A stretch of DNA of 64,000 bases from Nesterenkonia xinjiangensis (GTDB lineage: Bacteria; Actinomycetota; Actinomycetes; Actinomycetales; Micrococcaceae), in assembly GCF_013410745.1 (NCBI RefSeq), contig NZ_JACCFY010000001.1, positions 1,984,001-2,048,000 on the forward strand, read 5' to 3'. Below the pieces are notes generated by a model. That model was not told the origin of the DNA. It worked only from the letters and a program-made list of their open reading frames with translations, and did not search any database. Of the stretch, positions 1-8,504 are shown one piece after another (position 1 is the first letter of the stretch; each line of letters starts with the position of its first letter). The translations under genes and the position numbers were made by a program.

Positions 1-1
1 C

Positions 2-3000
2 CTGAGTGAGCTCCTCACCCAGGCGAGCGGCGGTGCTTCTGAGGGTCTGATCTCCGATCTGAGCCTTTCGGTCGGCGCACTGTCCTCCAGCATTGAGCAG
101 CTCGACGGCGGCGAGCCCACCACCGATTACCAGATCGCTGGCGCGACGCTGAACCTCGAGAGCCCCGCCATCGGCGAGATCTACGAGAACCTGCTGGGCA
201 CCGTGGACGGCCTGCAGGGCGGTCTTGACGGACTCTCCGGCTCGATCTCCAGCCTGCTGGACTCGCAGCTGAACCTCGGCATCCTGGACCTGAGCACGTC
301 GGTGGACTTCACTCCGCCGGACCTGTCGCTCCTGCTGCCGGATGACGTCGTCGGCGAGAGCAGCGGTGTGACCGTTGACCTCACCAACGGCGCGGTGACG
401 GTGGATCTGGAGACGCTGCTCGCGGCGAACCCGGAGCTGCCGAACCTCAACGACATGCCCCCGAACTCCGAGCTGCTCAGCGGCCCGGTCTTGGCGGCAA
501 TCGCTGACGGCATCACCCAGGCTGTGACCGACATCGTGACGGAGATCGTCACCAACATCGAGGACACCATCCGGGCGACCTCGCTCACGGTGACTGTGGG
601 CCTCAACATCATTCTCGCTGGCAGCGCTACCGTGACGCTGGACACCACGCTGGGTGAGCTGCTGGACGGTGAGGCTGAGGACAGCGTGACCGTTGAGTCC
701 ACCGGAATCATTGGTGCTCTGCTGGGCGCGCTCGGCCTCGACAGCGTCGGCGAGCTCGGCGACCTGGTGCTGAACCTGGTCGGCGGCCTTGTGGGCGACG
801 CCTTCGGCGAGCTTGCTGACCTGGAGACGCTGATCGACAGCATCACCGGACCGCTGGCGACTGAGGTCGTCGGCCCGCTGCTGGAGATCGTCACCCAGGT
901 GGCCTCCTTCACCGTGAACGCTCAGCCTGAGGTCGGCGACCTCGGCGAGGGCTCTTCCACGGTCCGCGCGTTGCAGGTCAGCCTGATTCCTGCGGCCGGT
1001 CCGCTGGCCCAGGTGAACCTTGCTTCTTCGACTGTGCGAGGCACTGCTGTTGAAGCCATCGATCCGGCTCTGTCGGTGAACCCGGACACTGTTGCTCCGG
1101 GTGAGTCCACGGACATCGAGGGTACGGGTTACACCCCGGACTCCACGGTGACTCTGGAGATCACTGACTCTGAGGGCAACGTCCTCGAGACCATCCCCGG
1201 TGTCGAGACCGACGGTGAGGGCAACTTCACCTACGAGTGGACTGTCCCTGAGGGCACCGAGGCTGGCGACCTGACGGTTGTCGGTACCGATGACACCACT
1301 GATGAGTCTGCTGAGGCGACTCTGACGGTGACCGATGACGAGGCGGACATCGATCCGGCTCTGTCGGTGAACCCGGACACTGTTGCTCCGGGTGAGTCCA
1401 CGGACATCGAGGGTACGGGTTACACCCCGGACTCCACGGTGACTCTGGAGATCACTGACTCTGAGGGCAACGTCCTCGAGACCATCCCCGGTGTCGAGAC
1501 CGACGGTGAGGGCAACTTCACCTACGAGTGGACTGTCCCTGAGGGCACCGAGGCTGGCGACCTGACGGTTGTCGGTACCGATGACACCACTGATGAGTCT
1601 GCTGAGGCGACTCTGACGGTGACCGAGGACGACAACGGCACTGAGGTCGACGGCACTGAGGTCGACGGCACTGAGGTCGACGGCACTGAGGTCGACGGCA
1701 CTGAGGTCGACGGCACTGAGGTCGACGGCACTGAGGTCGACGGCACTGAGGTCGACGGCACTGAGGTCGACGGCACTGAGGTCGACGGCACTGAGGTCGA
1801 CGGCACTGAGGTCGACGGCACTGAGGTCGACGGCACTGAGGTCGACGGCACTGAGGTCGACGGCACTGAGGTCGACGGCACTGAGGTCGACGGCACTGAG
1901 GTCGACGGCACTGAGGTCGACGGCACTGAGGTCGACGGCACTGAGGTCGACGGCACTGAGGTCGACGGCACTGAGGTCGACGGCACTGAGGTCGACGGCA
2001 CTGAGGTCGACGGCACTGAGGTCGACGGCACTGAGGTCGACGGCACTGAGGTCGACGGCACTGAGGTCGACGGCACTGAGGTCGACGGCACTGAGGTCGA
2101 CGGCACTGAGGTCGACGGCACTGAGGTCGACGGCACTGAGGTCGACGGCACTGAGGTCGACGGCACTGAGGTCGACGGCACTGAGGTCGACGGCACTGAG
2201 GTCGACGGCACTGAGGTCGACGGCACTGAGGTCGACGGCACTGAGGTCGACGGCACTGAGGTCGACGGCACTGAGGTCGACGGCACTGAAGACGGTGTCG
2301 AGGACGGCGTTGAAGACGGTGTCGAGGACGGCGTTGAAGACGGTGTCGAGGACGGCGTTGAAGACGGTGTCGAGGACGGCGTTGAAGACGGTGTCGAGGA
2401 CGGCGTTGAAGACGGTGTCGAGGACGGCGTTGAAGACGGTGTCGAGGACGGCGTTGAAGACGGTGTCGAGGACGGCGTTGAAGACGGTGTCGAGGACGGC
2501 GTTGAAGACGGTGTCGAGGACGGCACTGACGACGGCGTTGAGTACGACCCGTCGATCACTGTTCAGCCGGACACCGTGTTGCCTGGTGACGACATCACCG
2601 TTGAGGGTGAAGGCTTCGTGCCGGACTCCACGGTCACTGTGGTCATCACCGATGCCGATGGCGACGAGATCGGAACCATCGAAGGTGTCGAGGTCGATGG
2701 TGAGGGCAACTTCACCGTGGACTGGACCGTGCCTGAGGGCACCGAGCCTGGTGTGCTGACCGTCACCGCCACGGATGACGAGGACGAGAACATCTCGGCC
2801 TCTGACACCGTGACCGTGATCGAGGATGACAACGGCACTGAGGTCGACGGCGTTGAGGACGGTGTCGAGGACGGCGTTGAGGACGGTGTCGAGGACGGCG
2901 TTGAAGACGGTGTCGAGGACGGCACTGACGACGGCGTTGAGCAGGACCCGTCGATCACTGTCGAGCCGGACACCGTGTTGCCTGGCGACGACATCACCGT

Positions 3001-3433
3001 TGAGGGTGAAGGCTTCGTGCCGGACTCCACGGTCACTGTGGTCATCACCGACGCTGACGGCAACGTCATCGGCACCATCGAGGGTGTCGAGGTGGACTCT
3101 GACGGGAACTTCTCCGTGGACTGGACCGTGCCTGAGGGCACCCAGCCCGGCGTGCTGACCGTCACTGCCACGGATGACGAGGACGAGAACATCTCGGCCT
3201 CCGCCACCGTGACCGTCGCTGAGTCGGCAGCTGCCGGCGAGGACGGCGCTGGAACCACCGATCCGGGCACTGGTAAGCCCGGTGACGACGGCAAGCCCGG
3301 CGCTGGCAAGCCTGGCGACGGTCTGGCCTCCACCGGTGTTTCCGGTGCGGTCGGCCTGGCCCTGATGGCCCTGCTGCTGGTCGTTGTCGGTTCCGGTGTG
3401 GTCGCCTTCGCCAAGGTTCGCCGCACCAGCTGA
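2..3433 (+). CDS. Choice-of-anchor G family wall-anchored surface protein, 5' truncated by the window
   Basis: The reading frame is open from base 2, so the true N terminus lies upstream; about 1143 residues are visible. The first ~350 residues are hydrophobic and Leu/Val/Ser/Thr-rich and match my memory of choice-of-anchor G proteins ([20 protein letters not shown]). Two near-identical Ig-like domains of ~93 residues follow ([16 protein letters not shown]), then 43 TEVDG pentapeptides, a GVED tract, a third Ig-like domain ([16 protein letters not shown]), a second GVED tract and a fourth Ig-like domain. A Gly/Pro/Lys stretch leads to a LASTG sortase signal, a membrane helix and a KVRRTS tail. 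The acidic repeats probably act as an extended stalk carrying the N-terminal region beyond the wall. A role in adhesion or matrix is inference. A strong palindromic terminator follows the gene. Confidence 0.85.
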   Translation: MSELLTQASGGASEGLISDLSLSVGALSSSIEQLDGGEPTTDYQIAGATLNLESPAIGEIYENLLGTVDGLQGGLDGLSGSISSLLDSQLNLGILDLSTSVDFTPPDLSLLLPDDVVGESSGVTVDLTNGAVTVDLETLLAANPELPNLNDMPPNSELLSGPVLAAIADGITQAVTDIVTEIVTNIEDTIRATSLTVTVGLNIILAGSATVTLDTTLGELLDGEAEDSVTVESTGIIGALLGALGLDSVGELGDLVLNLVGGLVGDAFGELADLETLIDSITGPLATEVVGPLLEIVTQVASFTVNAQPEVGDLGEGSSTVRALQVSLIPAAGPLAQVNLASSTVRGTAVEAIDPALSVNPDTVAPGESTDIEGTGYTPDSTVTLEITDSEGNVLETIPGVETDGEGNFTYEWTVPEGTEAGDLTVVGTDDTTDESAEATLTVTDDEADIDPALSVNPDTVAPGESTDIEGTGYTPDSTVTLEITDSEGNVLETIPGVETDGEGNFTYEWTVPEGTEAGDLTVVGTDDTTDESAEATLTVTEDDNGTEVDGTEVDGTEVDGTEVDGTEVDGTEVDGTEVDGTEVDGTEVDGTEVDGTEVDGTEVDGTEVDGTEVDGTEVDGTEVDGTEVDGTEVDGTEVDGTEVDGTEVDGTEVDGTEVDGTEVDGTEVDGTEVDGTEVDGTEVDGTEVDGTEVDGTEVDGTEVDGTEVDGTEVDGTEVDGTEVDGTEVDGTEVDGTEVDGTEVDGTEVDGTEVDGTEVDGTEDGVEDGVEDGVEDGVEDGVEDGVEDGVEDGVEDGVEDGVEDGVEDGVEDGVEDGVEDGVEDGVEDGVEDGVEDGVEDGTDDGVEYDPSITVQPDTVLPGDDITVEGEGFVPDSTVTVVITDADGDEIGTIEGVEVDGEGNFTVDWTVPEGTEPGVLTVTATDDEDENISASDTVTVIEDDNGTEVDGVEDGVEDGVEDGVEDGVEDGVEDGTDDGVEQDPSITVEPDTVLPGDDITVEGEGFVPDSTVTVVITDADGNVIGTIEGVEVDSDGNFSVDWTVPEGTQPGVLTVTATDDEDENISASATVTVAESAAAGEDGAGTTDPGTGKPGDDGKPGAGKPGDGLASTGVSGAVGLALMALLLVVVGSGVVAFAKVRRTS
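1057..1626 (+). repeat. Two 279-bp identical direct repeats encoding Ig-like domains
   Basis: Bases 1057-1335 recur at 1348-1626 (period 291 bp) with no difference that I can see. Each copy encodes one Ig-like domain of the surface protein. Such identity implies a recent duplication or ongoing gene conversion. Confidence 0.9.
1637..2281 (+). repeat. 15-bp minisatellite, 43 tandem copies (TEVDG)
   Basis: The unit ggcactgaggtcgac repeats in frame 43 times without a visible mismatch; 645 bp divided by 15 is exactly 43. It encodes an acidic TEVDG stalk. Copy number should vary by slippage, and the count could also be an assembly collapse or expansion. Confidence 0.95.
2291..2520 (+). repeat. 24-bp tandem repeat (GVED stalk), nine full copies plus a partial
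   Basis: The unit gacggtgtcgaggacggcgt plus tgaa (24 bp) occurs nine times from 2291 to 2506 with a partial tenth. It encodes alternating GVED tetrapeptides. The two 12-bp half-units differ only at synonymous positions, so the array grew by duplication of a dimer. Confidence 0.9.
2849..2920 (+). repeat. Second, shorter GVED repeat tract
   Basis: About six 12-bp GVED units separate the third and fourth Ig-like domains. The sequence is a variant of the 2291-2520 array, with gaggac replacing gaagac in most units. Confidence 0.85.
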
Positions 3434-3466
3434 GACGCCATGAGCTGAACGGCTGATCAATACGAC

Positions 3467-3506
3467 GCTGGCGGCGTCATCACCCATGGGTGATGACGCC
3501 GCCAGC
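3467..3506 (+). terminator. 40-bp perfect palindrome, terminator-like
   Basis: Two 20-bp arms (gctggcggcgtcatcaccca and its complement) meet with no spacer, 34 bp after the surface-protein stop codon. There is no clear T run. It could act as a terminator and insulate the downstream DUF5819 gene. Confidence 0.75.
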
Positions 3507-3550
3507 TCGTCTGTTCTCCGAGACCTCTTTCGTGGAGACGAGCACACGCC

Positions 3551-4378
3551 ATGAACACCCCCACGCCCCGCGCACAGGATGACGCCTGCGAAACCGCGCC
3601 GGGTGACGTCGCCACCAGCGGCGACGCGACACCACGTCCGCCGAAGATCGCCCGCGTCCTCGTCTGGCCTTTACTGGCGATCGTGCTGGTCCATACGCTG
3701 ATCATCGGCCTGTGGGTCGCCCCCTCAACAGCCTTCCGCGACGCAGTCGGCACTGACCGCGTCCGCGAATACATCTATCCCTGGTTCGAACAGAACTGGT
3801 CCCTCTTCGCCCCCACTCCCCGCCGCGGTGAAGTGATGTTCGAAGTCCGCGCCTCCGTGGTCGATGCCGACACCGGTGAGGAGGAAGAGACGGACTGGGT
3901 CATGCTCACGGACATCGAAGATGCCCTCGTGCGTGGGAATCTGACCCCGCCGAGGACCATGAAGCTCACACGGCGCACCGCCGACGATCTGCACACCGCA
4001 CGCCGAGACATGGACAGCGAGCAGCTGGAACTCCTGGAAGCCAACTTCATCGACACCCCCGTCGAAGAACTGCGAACGATGCTGCTCGAGGCAGATGAAG
4101 GAAACGTCGGCGCCGTGGACCGCTATATGCGGGCTGACGCCACGGCCACCTTCATCGCCAATGCCTACGCCCAGATCACCTGGGGCGACCAGGGAGATGT
4201 CACGCGGGTCCAGTACCGCACCAGCAGCCGGCGCGTGCCGGACTACGATCCCGACTCTGACCGCACGCTGGCGGACGTGGAGCCCGGCGTCCGAGACTAT
4301 GGCTGGCGTCCGAGCGTGGACATCGCCGAGGAAGAGCTCGATCTGTTCACCCTCTACGCCGAGACAGAGGTGGACTGA
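3551..4378 (+). CDS. DUF5819 family membrane protein, copy 1
   Basis: A 275-residue protein with a hydrophilic N terminus, one membrane helix at about residues 35-57 (VWPLLAIVLVHTLIIGLWV), then the DUF5819 hallmark YPWFEQNWSLFAPTPRR and an extracytoplasmic domain. The function of DUF5819 is unknown. The next gene, an HTTM protein, starts one base after this stop codon, and the same pair is repeated immediately downstream, so the two products probably work as a complex. The ATG follows a modest purine-rich stretch (ggagacgag). The long acidic tail ends DLFTLYAETEVD. Confidence 0.8.
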   Translation: MNTPTPRAQDDACETAPGDVATSGDATPRPPKIARVLVWPLLAIVLVHTLIIGLWVAPSTAFRDAVGTDRVREYIYPWFEQNWSLFAPTPRRGEVMFEVRASVVDADTGEEEETDWVMLTDIEDALVRGNLTPPRTMKLTRRTADDLHTARRDMDSEQLELLEANFIDTPVEELRTMLLEADEGNVGAVDRYMRADATATFIANAYAQITWGDQGDVTRVQYRTSSRRVPDYDPDSDRTLADVEPGVRDYGWRPSVDIAEEELDLFTLYAETEVD

Positions 4379-4379
4379 C

Positions 4380-5525
4380 ATGAGCCTCCTGACGCGTCAC
4401 CTCATCGATCCGATCGTCGTGGGGATCCGGGATCTCTACTCCTGGCTGCTCTCCGAGCGCCGTGCGCTGCGAGGACTCGCCGCCACCCGCATTCTTGTGG
4501 GCATCGCTGCGGTCGGGATTCTCCTGACGAACTTCACCTCGCGCCATGTGATCTGGGGGCCCGGTTCATCCTGGGCCGAACCGTACCGGGAGAACAGCGA
4601 GTTCGGGTCCCTGCTGGACCTCTACGCCGGTGACTCCAGCGCTGTGTTCACGCTGAAGTACCTCCTGCTGCTGACGGTGGCGATCGCCTTCCTCATCGGC
4701 TGGCGTGCCCGGCTGATGAACATCCTCCTGGTCATCGGTATGGCCGGGCTGGTGGAGCGAGCTGACATGCTGGGCAATCAGGGTGACAACATCCTGCGCA
4801 TCGGTCTGACCCTGCTGTTCTTCATGAGCACATCCGAACATTGGTCGCTGGACGCTCGGCGCCGGGCCAGGGCTCGTGCACGTGAGGCTGCCGGTGAGGA
4901 GTTCACCGTCGCCCAGCGGGGCTGGTACGGGCTGCCACTGCTGCCCGGGTGGTGGACGGCGCTGATCCACAACGTCGCGCTGATCGCACTCGCATGCCAA
5001 GTCTTCATCCTCTACACGGCGTCGGCGCTCTACAAGGTGCAGGGAGAGCTCTGGCAGAACGGCACCGCACTGCACTACCCGCTCAGCCTGGGCGAGTTCG
5101 GGGTCTTCCCAGAGATCAACGCGCTGCTCTCGGCCAACCCGATCCTGCTGACGATCATGACGTACTTCTCGGTCTTCGTGCAGCTGTTCTTCGCCGTCGG
5201 TCTGCTCCACCCGATCACTCGGCGTCTGTTCCTGCTCGGAGTCATCGGACTGCACGGCGGCATCGCCGTGCTGATGGGGATCCCATGGTTCTCCCTGGCC
5301 ATGCTCGCCTACGACGCGATCTTCGTCTCCGATCGGACTTATCGCCGAATCGAAGGGCTGGCTGCCAGAGCAGCCGCCGACTTCCGACGTCGTCTCGGCT
5401 TCAGCCCTGACTCGGACCCGCCGGAGGACGCCCCCAGACAGGCCGGCCGGTCCGACAAGTCCACCGATGAGCAGCACGCCGGCAAGACGATCGCAGAGCG
5501 GCGAGCGGTGACGACGAACCGCTGA
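4380..5525 (+). CDS. HTTM domain-containing membrane protein, copy 1
   Basis: 381 residues with several membrane helices. HTTM is the membrane domain shared with vitamin K-dependent gamma-carboxylase. The motif YKVQGELWQNGTAL around residues 218-231 keeps the lysine (K219) of the conserved K..G..W..G pattern of this fold. The lumenal carboxylase domain is absent and the C terminus is a short charged cytoplasmic tail, so a carboxylase activity cannot be assumed. The start is one base after the DUF5819 stop, which implies translational coupling. The downstream paralogue (6457-7689) shares long blocks, including the stretches around LGNQGDNI and FFAVGLLHP. The substrate is unknown. Confidence 0.8.
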   Translation: MSLLTRHLIDPIVVGIRDLYSWLLSERRALRGLAATRILVGIAAVGILLTNFTSRHVIWGPGSSWAEPYRENSEFGSLLDLYAGDSSAVFTLKYLLLLTVAIAFLIGWRARLMNILLVIGMAGLVERADMLGNQGDNILRIGLTLLFFMSTSEHWSLDARRRARARAREAAGEEFTVAQRGWYGLPLLPGWWTALIHNVALIALACQVFILYTASALYKVQGELWQNGTALHYPLSLGEFGVFPEINALLSANPILLTIMTYFSVFVQLFFAVGLLHPITRRLFLLGVIGLHGGIAVLMGIPWFSLAMLAYDAIFVSDRTYRRIEGLAARAAADFRRRLGFSPDSDPPEDAPRQAGRSDKSTDEQHAGKTIAERRAVTTNR

Positions 5526-5575
5526 CATGAGGTGATGCGCCGCCCCGGGTCGCAGACAGTCTGAGACGTCACCGC

Positions 5576-5605
5576 TTGACAAGCAGAGGCGTCGCCAGCT
5601 GATCT
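5576..5605 (+). promoter_or_regulatory. Possible sigma70-like promoter for the second DUF5819-HTTM pair
   Basis: TTGACA at 5576-5581 and TGATCT at 5600-5605 with an 18-bp spacer, 43 bp upstream of the GTG start. The -35 is consensus and the -10 is weak. Confidence 0.4.
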
Positions 5606-5647
5606 GTTTCCGAAACTTCTCCCATCGCACCAGAATGACGAGGCCCC

Positions 5648-6460
5648 GTGAGCAGACCCGACACCTCAGATCGGAGCGATCCGCAGTTGGAGCGGACTCG
5701 CCGTGACCTGAAGAGACTGCCGGAGGGCGCCCGGGCGCTCACCTGGCCCGTGGTGGCCATCGTGCTCATCCACACGCTCATGATCGGGCTGTGGGTGGCC
5801 CCCAACAACCCGGCCCGGGACAGTCTGGGCGCGGACCGCGTACGCGAGTACGTGCAGCCCTGGTTCAGCCAGAACTGGTCCATCTTCGCTCCCAACCCGC
5901 GCCGGGTCGCGGTGACCTTCGAGGTCCGCGCCACGGTCCGGGACCCCGAGACCGGAGATGAGCAGACTACCGACTGGGTGGATCTCATCGACAACGAGGA
6001 CGGCATCGTCGCTGGCAACCCGTTCCCCGCCCGCACCGCCAAGATCACCCGCCGTACCACCGACCGCCTGCACAGTGCCATCAGCGGCATGAGCACCGAA
6101 CAGCGGGAATGGCTCGAGGCTGACTACGTCGAAACCCCTGTGGATCAGCTCAGGGAGCGTCTGACCGAGGCCGACGGCGGCGCCGGAACCGCAGACATCA
6201 ACCGCTACATGACCGCCGATGCCGCAGCCACGGCCATCGCCACCGGCTTCGCGGAGAACGAATGGGGCGACGAGACGGAGATCCTCTACATCCAATACCG
6301 CACCAGCACCCGCCCCGCCCCCTCCTGGGACAGCGACAGCACCATCGACGACACCACCCGCACCGAACGCGACTACGGGTGGCGTTCCGCCGTCGAGCTC
6401 ACTGACCAGCAGATCGAGCACTTCGGCCCCTACCTCGAGCAGGGAGGCGACTGGCGATGA
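5648..6460 (+). CDS. DUF5819 family membrane protein, copy 2
   Basis: A 270-residue paralogue of the 3551-4378 product with the same layout: cytoplasmic N terminus, one membrane helix (VVAIVLIHTLMIGLWVAPN), the QNWSIFAPNPRR motif and an extracytoplasmic domain. It starts at GTG 5648; no better in-frame ATG lies nearby. The last codons overlap the next HTTM gene (ATGA), so the pair is translationally coupled. Divergence from copy 1 is moderate, so the duplication is not recent. The role is unknown, presumably together with its HTTM partner. Confidence 0.8.
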   Translation: MSRPDTSDRSDPQLERTRRDLKRLPEGARALTWPVVAIVLIHTLMIGLWVAPNNPARDSLGADRVREYVQPWFSQNWSIFAPNPRRVAVTFEVRATVRDPETGDEQTTDWVDLIDNEDGIVAGNPFPARTAKITRRTTDRLHSAISGMSTEQREWLEADYVETPVDQLRERLTEADGGAGTADINRYMTADAAATAIATGFAENEWGDETEILYIQYRTSTRPAPSWDSDSTIDDTTRTERDYGWRSAVELTDQQIEHFGPYLEQGGDWR

Positions 6461-7689
6461 CCATGATCCGCGACCAGCTCCTCCGGCCGATCCAGGAGGG
6501 CATCCTCCGAAGCCAGGGTTGGCTCCTGCTGCGCAAGAACGCTCTGTATGGACTCTCCGCCACTCGCATCCTCGTGGGCGTCGCCATGCTGGGAGTGCTG
6601 CTGACCAACTTCAGCTCCCGCCACGTGCTGTGGGGCGTCGGATCCTTCTGGGCCGAGCCGTACCGCGAGACCAACGCGTTCGGCGGACTGGTCGACCTCT
6701 TCGGCGTCGAATCCCCCGCGCTGTTCACCCTCATGTACCTGGCCCTGATCGGCGTCGCCGTGGCCGTGATCATCGGCTGGCGCACTCGGTTGACGACGCT
6801 GCTCCTCGCCCTGGGAATGGCAGCCCTGGTGGAGCGCGCCTCACCGATGGGCGACCAGGGCGACAACATCGCCCGCATCGGCCTGCTGCTCATGGTGCTG
6901 ATGAGCACCGCAGAGCACTGGTCCCTGGACGCCCGACGACGCCGTCTCGGCGAGCAGCGGGCCGCCCGGGGTGAACTCTCGGTAGGCATGCGGTTCTGGC
7001 ACTCCATGCCGGTGCTGCCCGCCTGGTGGACGAACCTCCTCCACAACGGCGCGCTCATCGCCCTCGCCTGCCAGATCTTCATCCTCTACACCGCCTCGGC
7101 GCTGTACAAGGTCCAGGGCTCCACCTGGCAGGCCGGCACCGCCCTCTACTATCCGCTCAGCCTCCACGAATACGGCGTCTTCCCGTGGCTGAACAGCCTG
7201 GTCACCGGCAACCCCGTGCTGCTGACCACGCTGACCTACTTCTCCGTGTACGTGCAGCTGTTCTTCGCCGTCGGGCTCCTGCACCCGGTCACCCGGCGGC
7301 TCGCCCTCATCGGAATCGTCCTCCTCCACGGAGGCATCGCCGTCATGATGGGTCTGCCCTGGTTCTCCCTGGCGATGCTCGCCTTCGACGCCATCTTCGT
7401 CTCAGACCGCACCTACCGGTTCCTGGAGCGCCTGGCAGCCGCCGCCGGGGCGCCGCTGCGTGCGCGCCTTCCCGGGCCCCTGAGACGGCTCCTCCCGCCG
7501 CCCCAGGGGCAGGGCGACCAGACGTCCCCAGGCTCCGAGGCCGCGGCACAGCAGGGAGAGTCGAAGAAGAGGGGGAAGGGCCACGAGCCGAAGGGCCAGG
7601 AGCTGAAGGACCGGCAGTCGAAGGATCAGAAATCGACGGGCAAAGCCTCGAAGGACGAGACCGTCGGCGCGGGATCCCGCCGCCGATGA
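6457..7689 (+). CDS. HTTM domain-containing membrane protein, copy 2
   Basis: 410 residues, multi-pass, and homologous along its length to the 4380-5525 product. It keeps the YKVQGSTWQAGTAL motif with the conserved lysine. It differs by a longer C-terminal tail of about 60 residues rich in Lys, Glu, Gln and Ser (KKRGKGHEPKGQELKDRQSK), probably cytoplasmic and disordered. It overlaps the upstream DUF5819 gene by 4 bp. A strong hairpin follows at 7718-7757. Possible roles include modification or transport of an envelope component; nothing in the sequence identifies a substrate. Confidence 0.8.
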   Translation: MTMIRDQLLRPIQEGILRSQGWLLLRKNALYGLSATRILVGVAMLGVLLTNFSSRHVLWGVGSFWAEPYRETNAFGGLVDLFGVESPALFTLMYLALIGVAVAVIIGWRTRLTTLLLALGMAALVERASPMGDQGDNIARIGLLLMVLMSTAEHWSLDARRRRLGEQRAARGELSVGMRFWHSMPVLPAWWTNLLHNGALIALACQIFILYTASALYKVQGSTWQAGTALYYPLSLHEYGVFPWLNSLVTGNPVLLTTLTYFSVYVQLFFAVGLLHPVTRRLALIGIVLLHGGIAVMMGLPWFSLAMLAFDAIFVSDRTYRFLERLAAAAGAPLRARLPGPLRRLLPPPQGQGDQTSPGSEAAAQQGESKKRGKGHEPKGQELKDRQSKDQKSTGKASKDETVGAGSRRR

Positions 7690-7717
7690 GTGCGGCTCGC
7701 CATGGCCCAGACACACC

Positions 7718-7757
7718 GCTGGCCCGGAACCCCAGGGGGAGCAGGTTCCGGGCCAGC
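7718..7757. terminator. Bidirectional hairpin terminator
   Basis: Perfect 14-bp arms (gctggcccggaacc / ggttccgggccagc) enclose a 12-nt loop, 28 bp after the HTTM stop. It also lies 25 bp beyond the small minus-strand ORF at 7783-7854, so it may terminate transcription from both sides. Confidence 0.8.
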
Positions 7758-7782
7758 GAGAGTTGTTCAGTCCGGCGGTGAC

Positions 7783-7854
7783 TCAGGGCCCCAGACGGTC
7801 ACGCAGTCTGAGGATCGTGTCGACCTGCCTGAGAACAAGGTCCAACGAATCCAT
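7783..7854 (-). CDS. Candidate 23-residue amphipathic peptide
   Basis: The minus strand encodes MDSLDLVLRQVDTILRLRDR followed by LGP, preceded by a strong Shine-Dalgarno-like run (AAAGGGGGG, about 10 nt before the ATG) and followed by the 7718-7757 hairpin. A helical plot by eye puts L, V and I on one face and D, R and Q on the other, resembling surface-active or phenol-soluble-modulin-like peptides. It lies 179 bp downstream of the SipW operon in the same orientation, so it could be the last cistron or a separate small transcript. I do not recognise a family. An out-of-frame ATG four bases upstream gives an 18-residue alternative without this character. Confidence 0.4.
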   Translation of the reverse strand: MDSLDLVLRQVDTILRLRDRLGP

Positions 7855-8033
7855 CCATAGACCACCCCCCTTTCGTCAAAGCCAGGGATTCCCCCTGCTC
7901 GATGAGTGATCATGCCCTCGTCTCCTGAGAGCACTGCCATCCTGACAAGTTTTCATTCGCCGAGGCAACAGTTCGCGCTCAGGTTTCTCAAGGAATTTCC
8001 CCAGACGTCATCTCGCCCGGCCGGTGCGGCACC

Positions 8034-8504
8034 TCAGGTGCGAGGCCCGGACTCGGGCGTGCAGTTCAGAGCGGTGGCCAGCTGGACCACGTGCATCGCC
8101 CATGGCGCTGAGACCCACTGCCCGGGGCCCATCGTGCGAACCTCCCACCGGGAGTCGCTCAGCAGGGCCAGATTGCTGTTCACGTACTGCGTGGCGTTCG
8201 GGCCCACGGTGAACGTATTCGTCGGAGTGGTCGACGACGAGGAGGCGAACCGCTGGATCTGGTAGCCCTGGCGGGGAATTGTGCCTGGGGCGTGGGTCCA
8301 GTTGATGGTCAGCCGCCCCAGGAGCAGAGAGCCCGTGCAGCTCAGACTCGCCACCGGCGGGACCGTCGCCGCAGAGAGCGTGGCCGAGCGGGCCGGCTGC
8401 TGATGGGTCCAGGAGGCCTCGGTCTGCTCCACCGGGGCTGCCGTCCCGGAGAGTCCCAGAGACAGCAGGCCCAGCACTGCCAGGCCGGCCAGGGTGCGTC
8501 TCAT
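8034..8504 (-). CDS. Small secreted protein of the SipW operon
   Basis: 156 residues with a Sec-type signal peptide (MRRTLAGLAVLGLLSLGLSG, cleavage near GTAAP). The mature region has two cysteines (SLSCTGSL and ALNCTPES) and a fibronectin type III-like spacing of Tyr/Trp residues (INWTHAPGTIPRQGYQIQR). Its ATG overlaps the stop of the SipW gene (ATGA) and is preceded by GAGGTGGG, so it is the fourth coupled cistron. No named family is recognised. By context it is probably an accessory component of the secreted fibre or matrix made from the two upstream SipW substrates. Confidence 0.65.
   Translation of the reverse strand: MRRTLAGLAVLGLLSLGLSGTAAPVEQTEASWTHQQPARSATLSAATVPPVASLSCTGSLLLGRLTINWTHAPGTIPRQGYQIQRFASSSSTTPTNTFTVGPNATQYVNSNLALLSDSRWEVRTMGPGQWVSAPWAMHVVQLATALNCTPESGPRT

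Noticed and set aside
1637-2520. CRISPR-like array
   Set aside because: The repeats are contiguous 15-bp and 24-bp units without spacers and read through in frame as protein.
1522-2759. Long antisense and alternate-frame ORFs through the repeats (PSTSV and ALKTVSRT peptides)
   Set aside because: They are by-products of a repeat whose period is a multiple of three; the TEVDG/GVED frame has flanking domains and a LASTG anchor.
7906-8265. Plus-strand 119-codon ORF
   Set aside because: It is antisense to the secreted protein gene of the SipW operon, with no ribosome site and no family resemblance.
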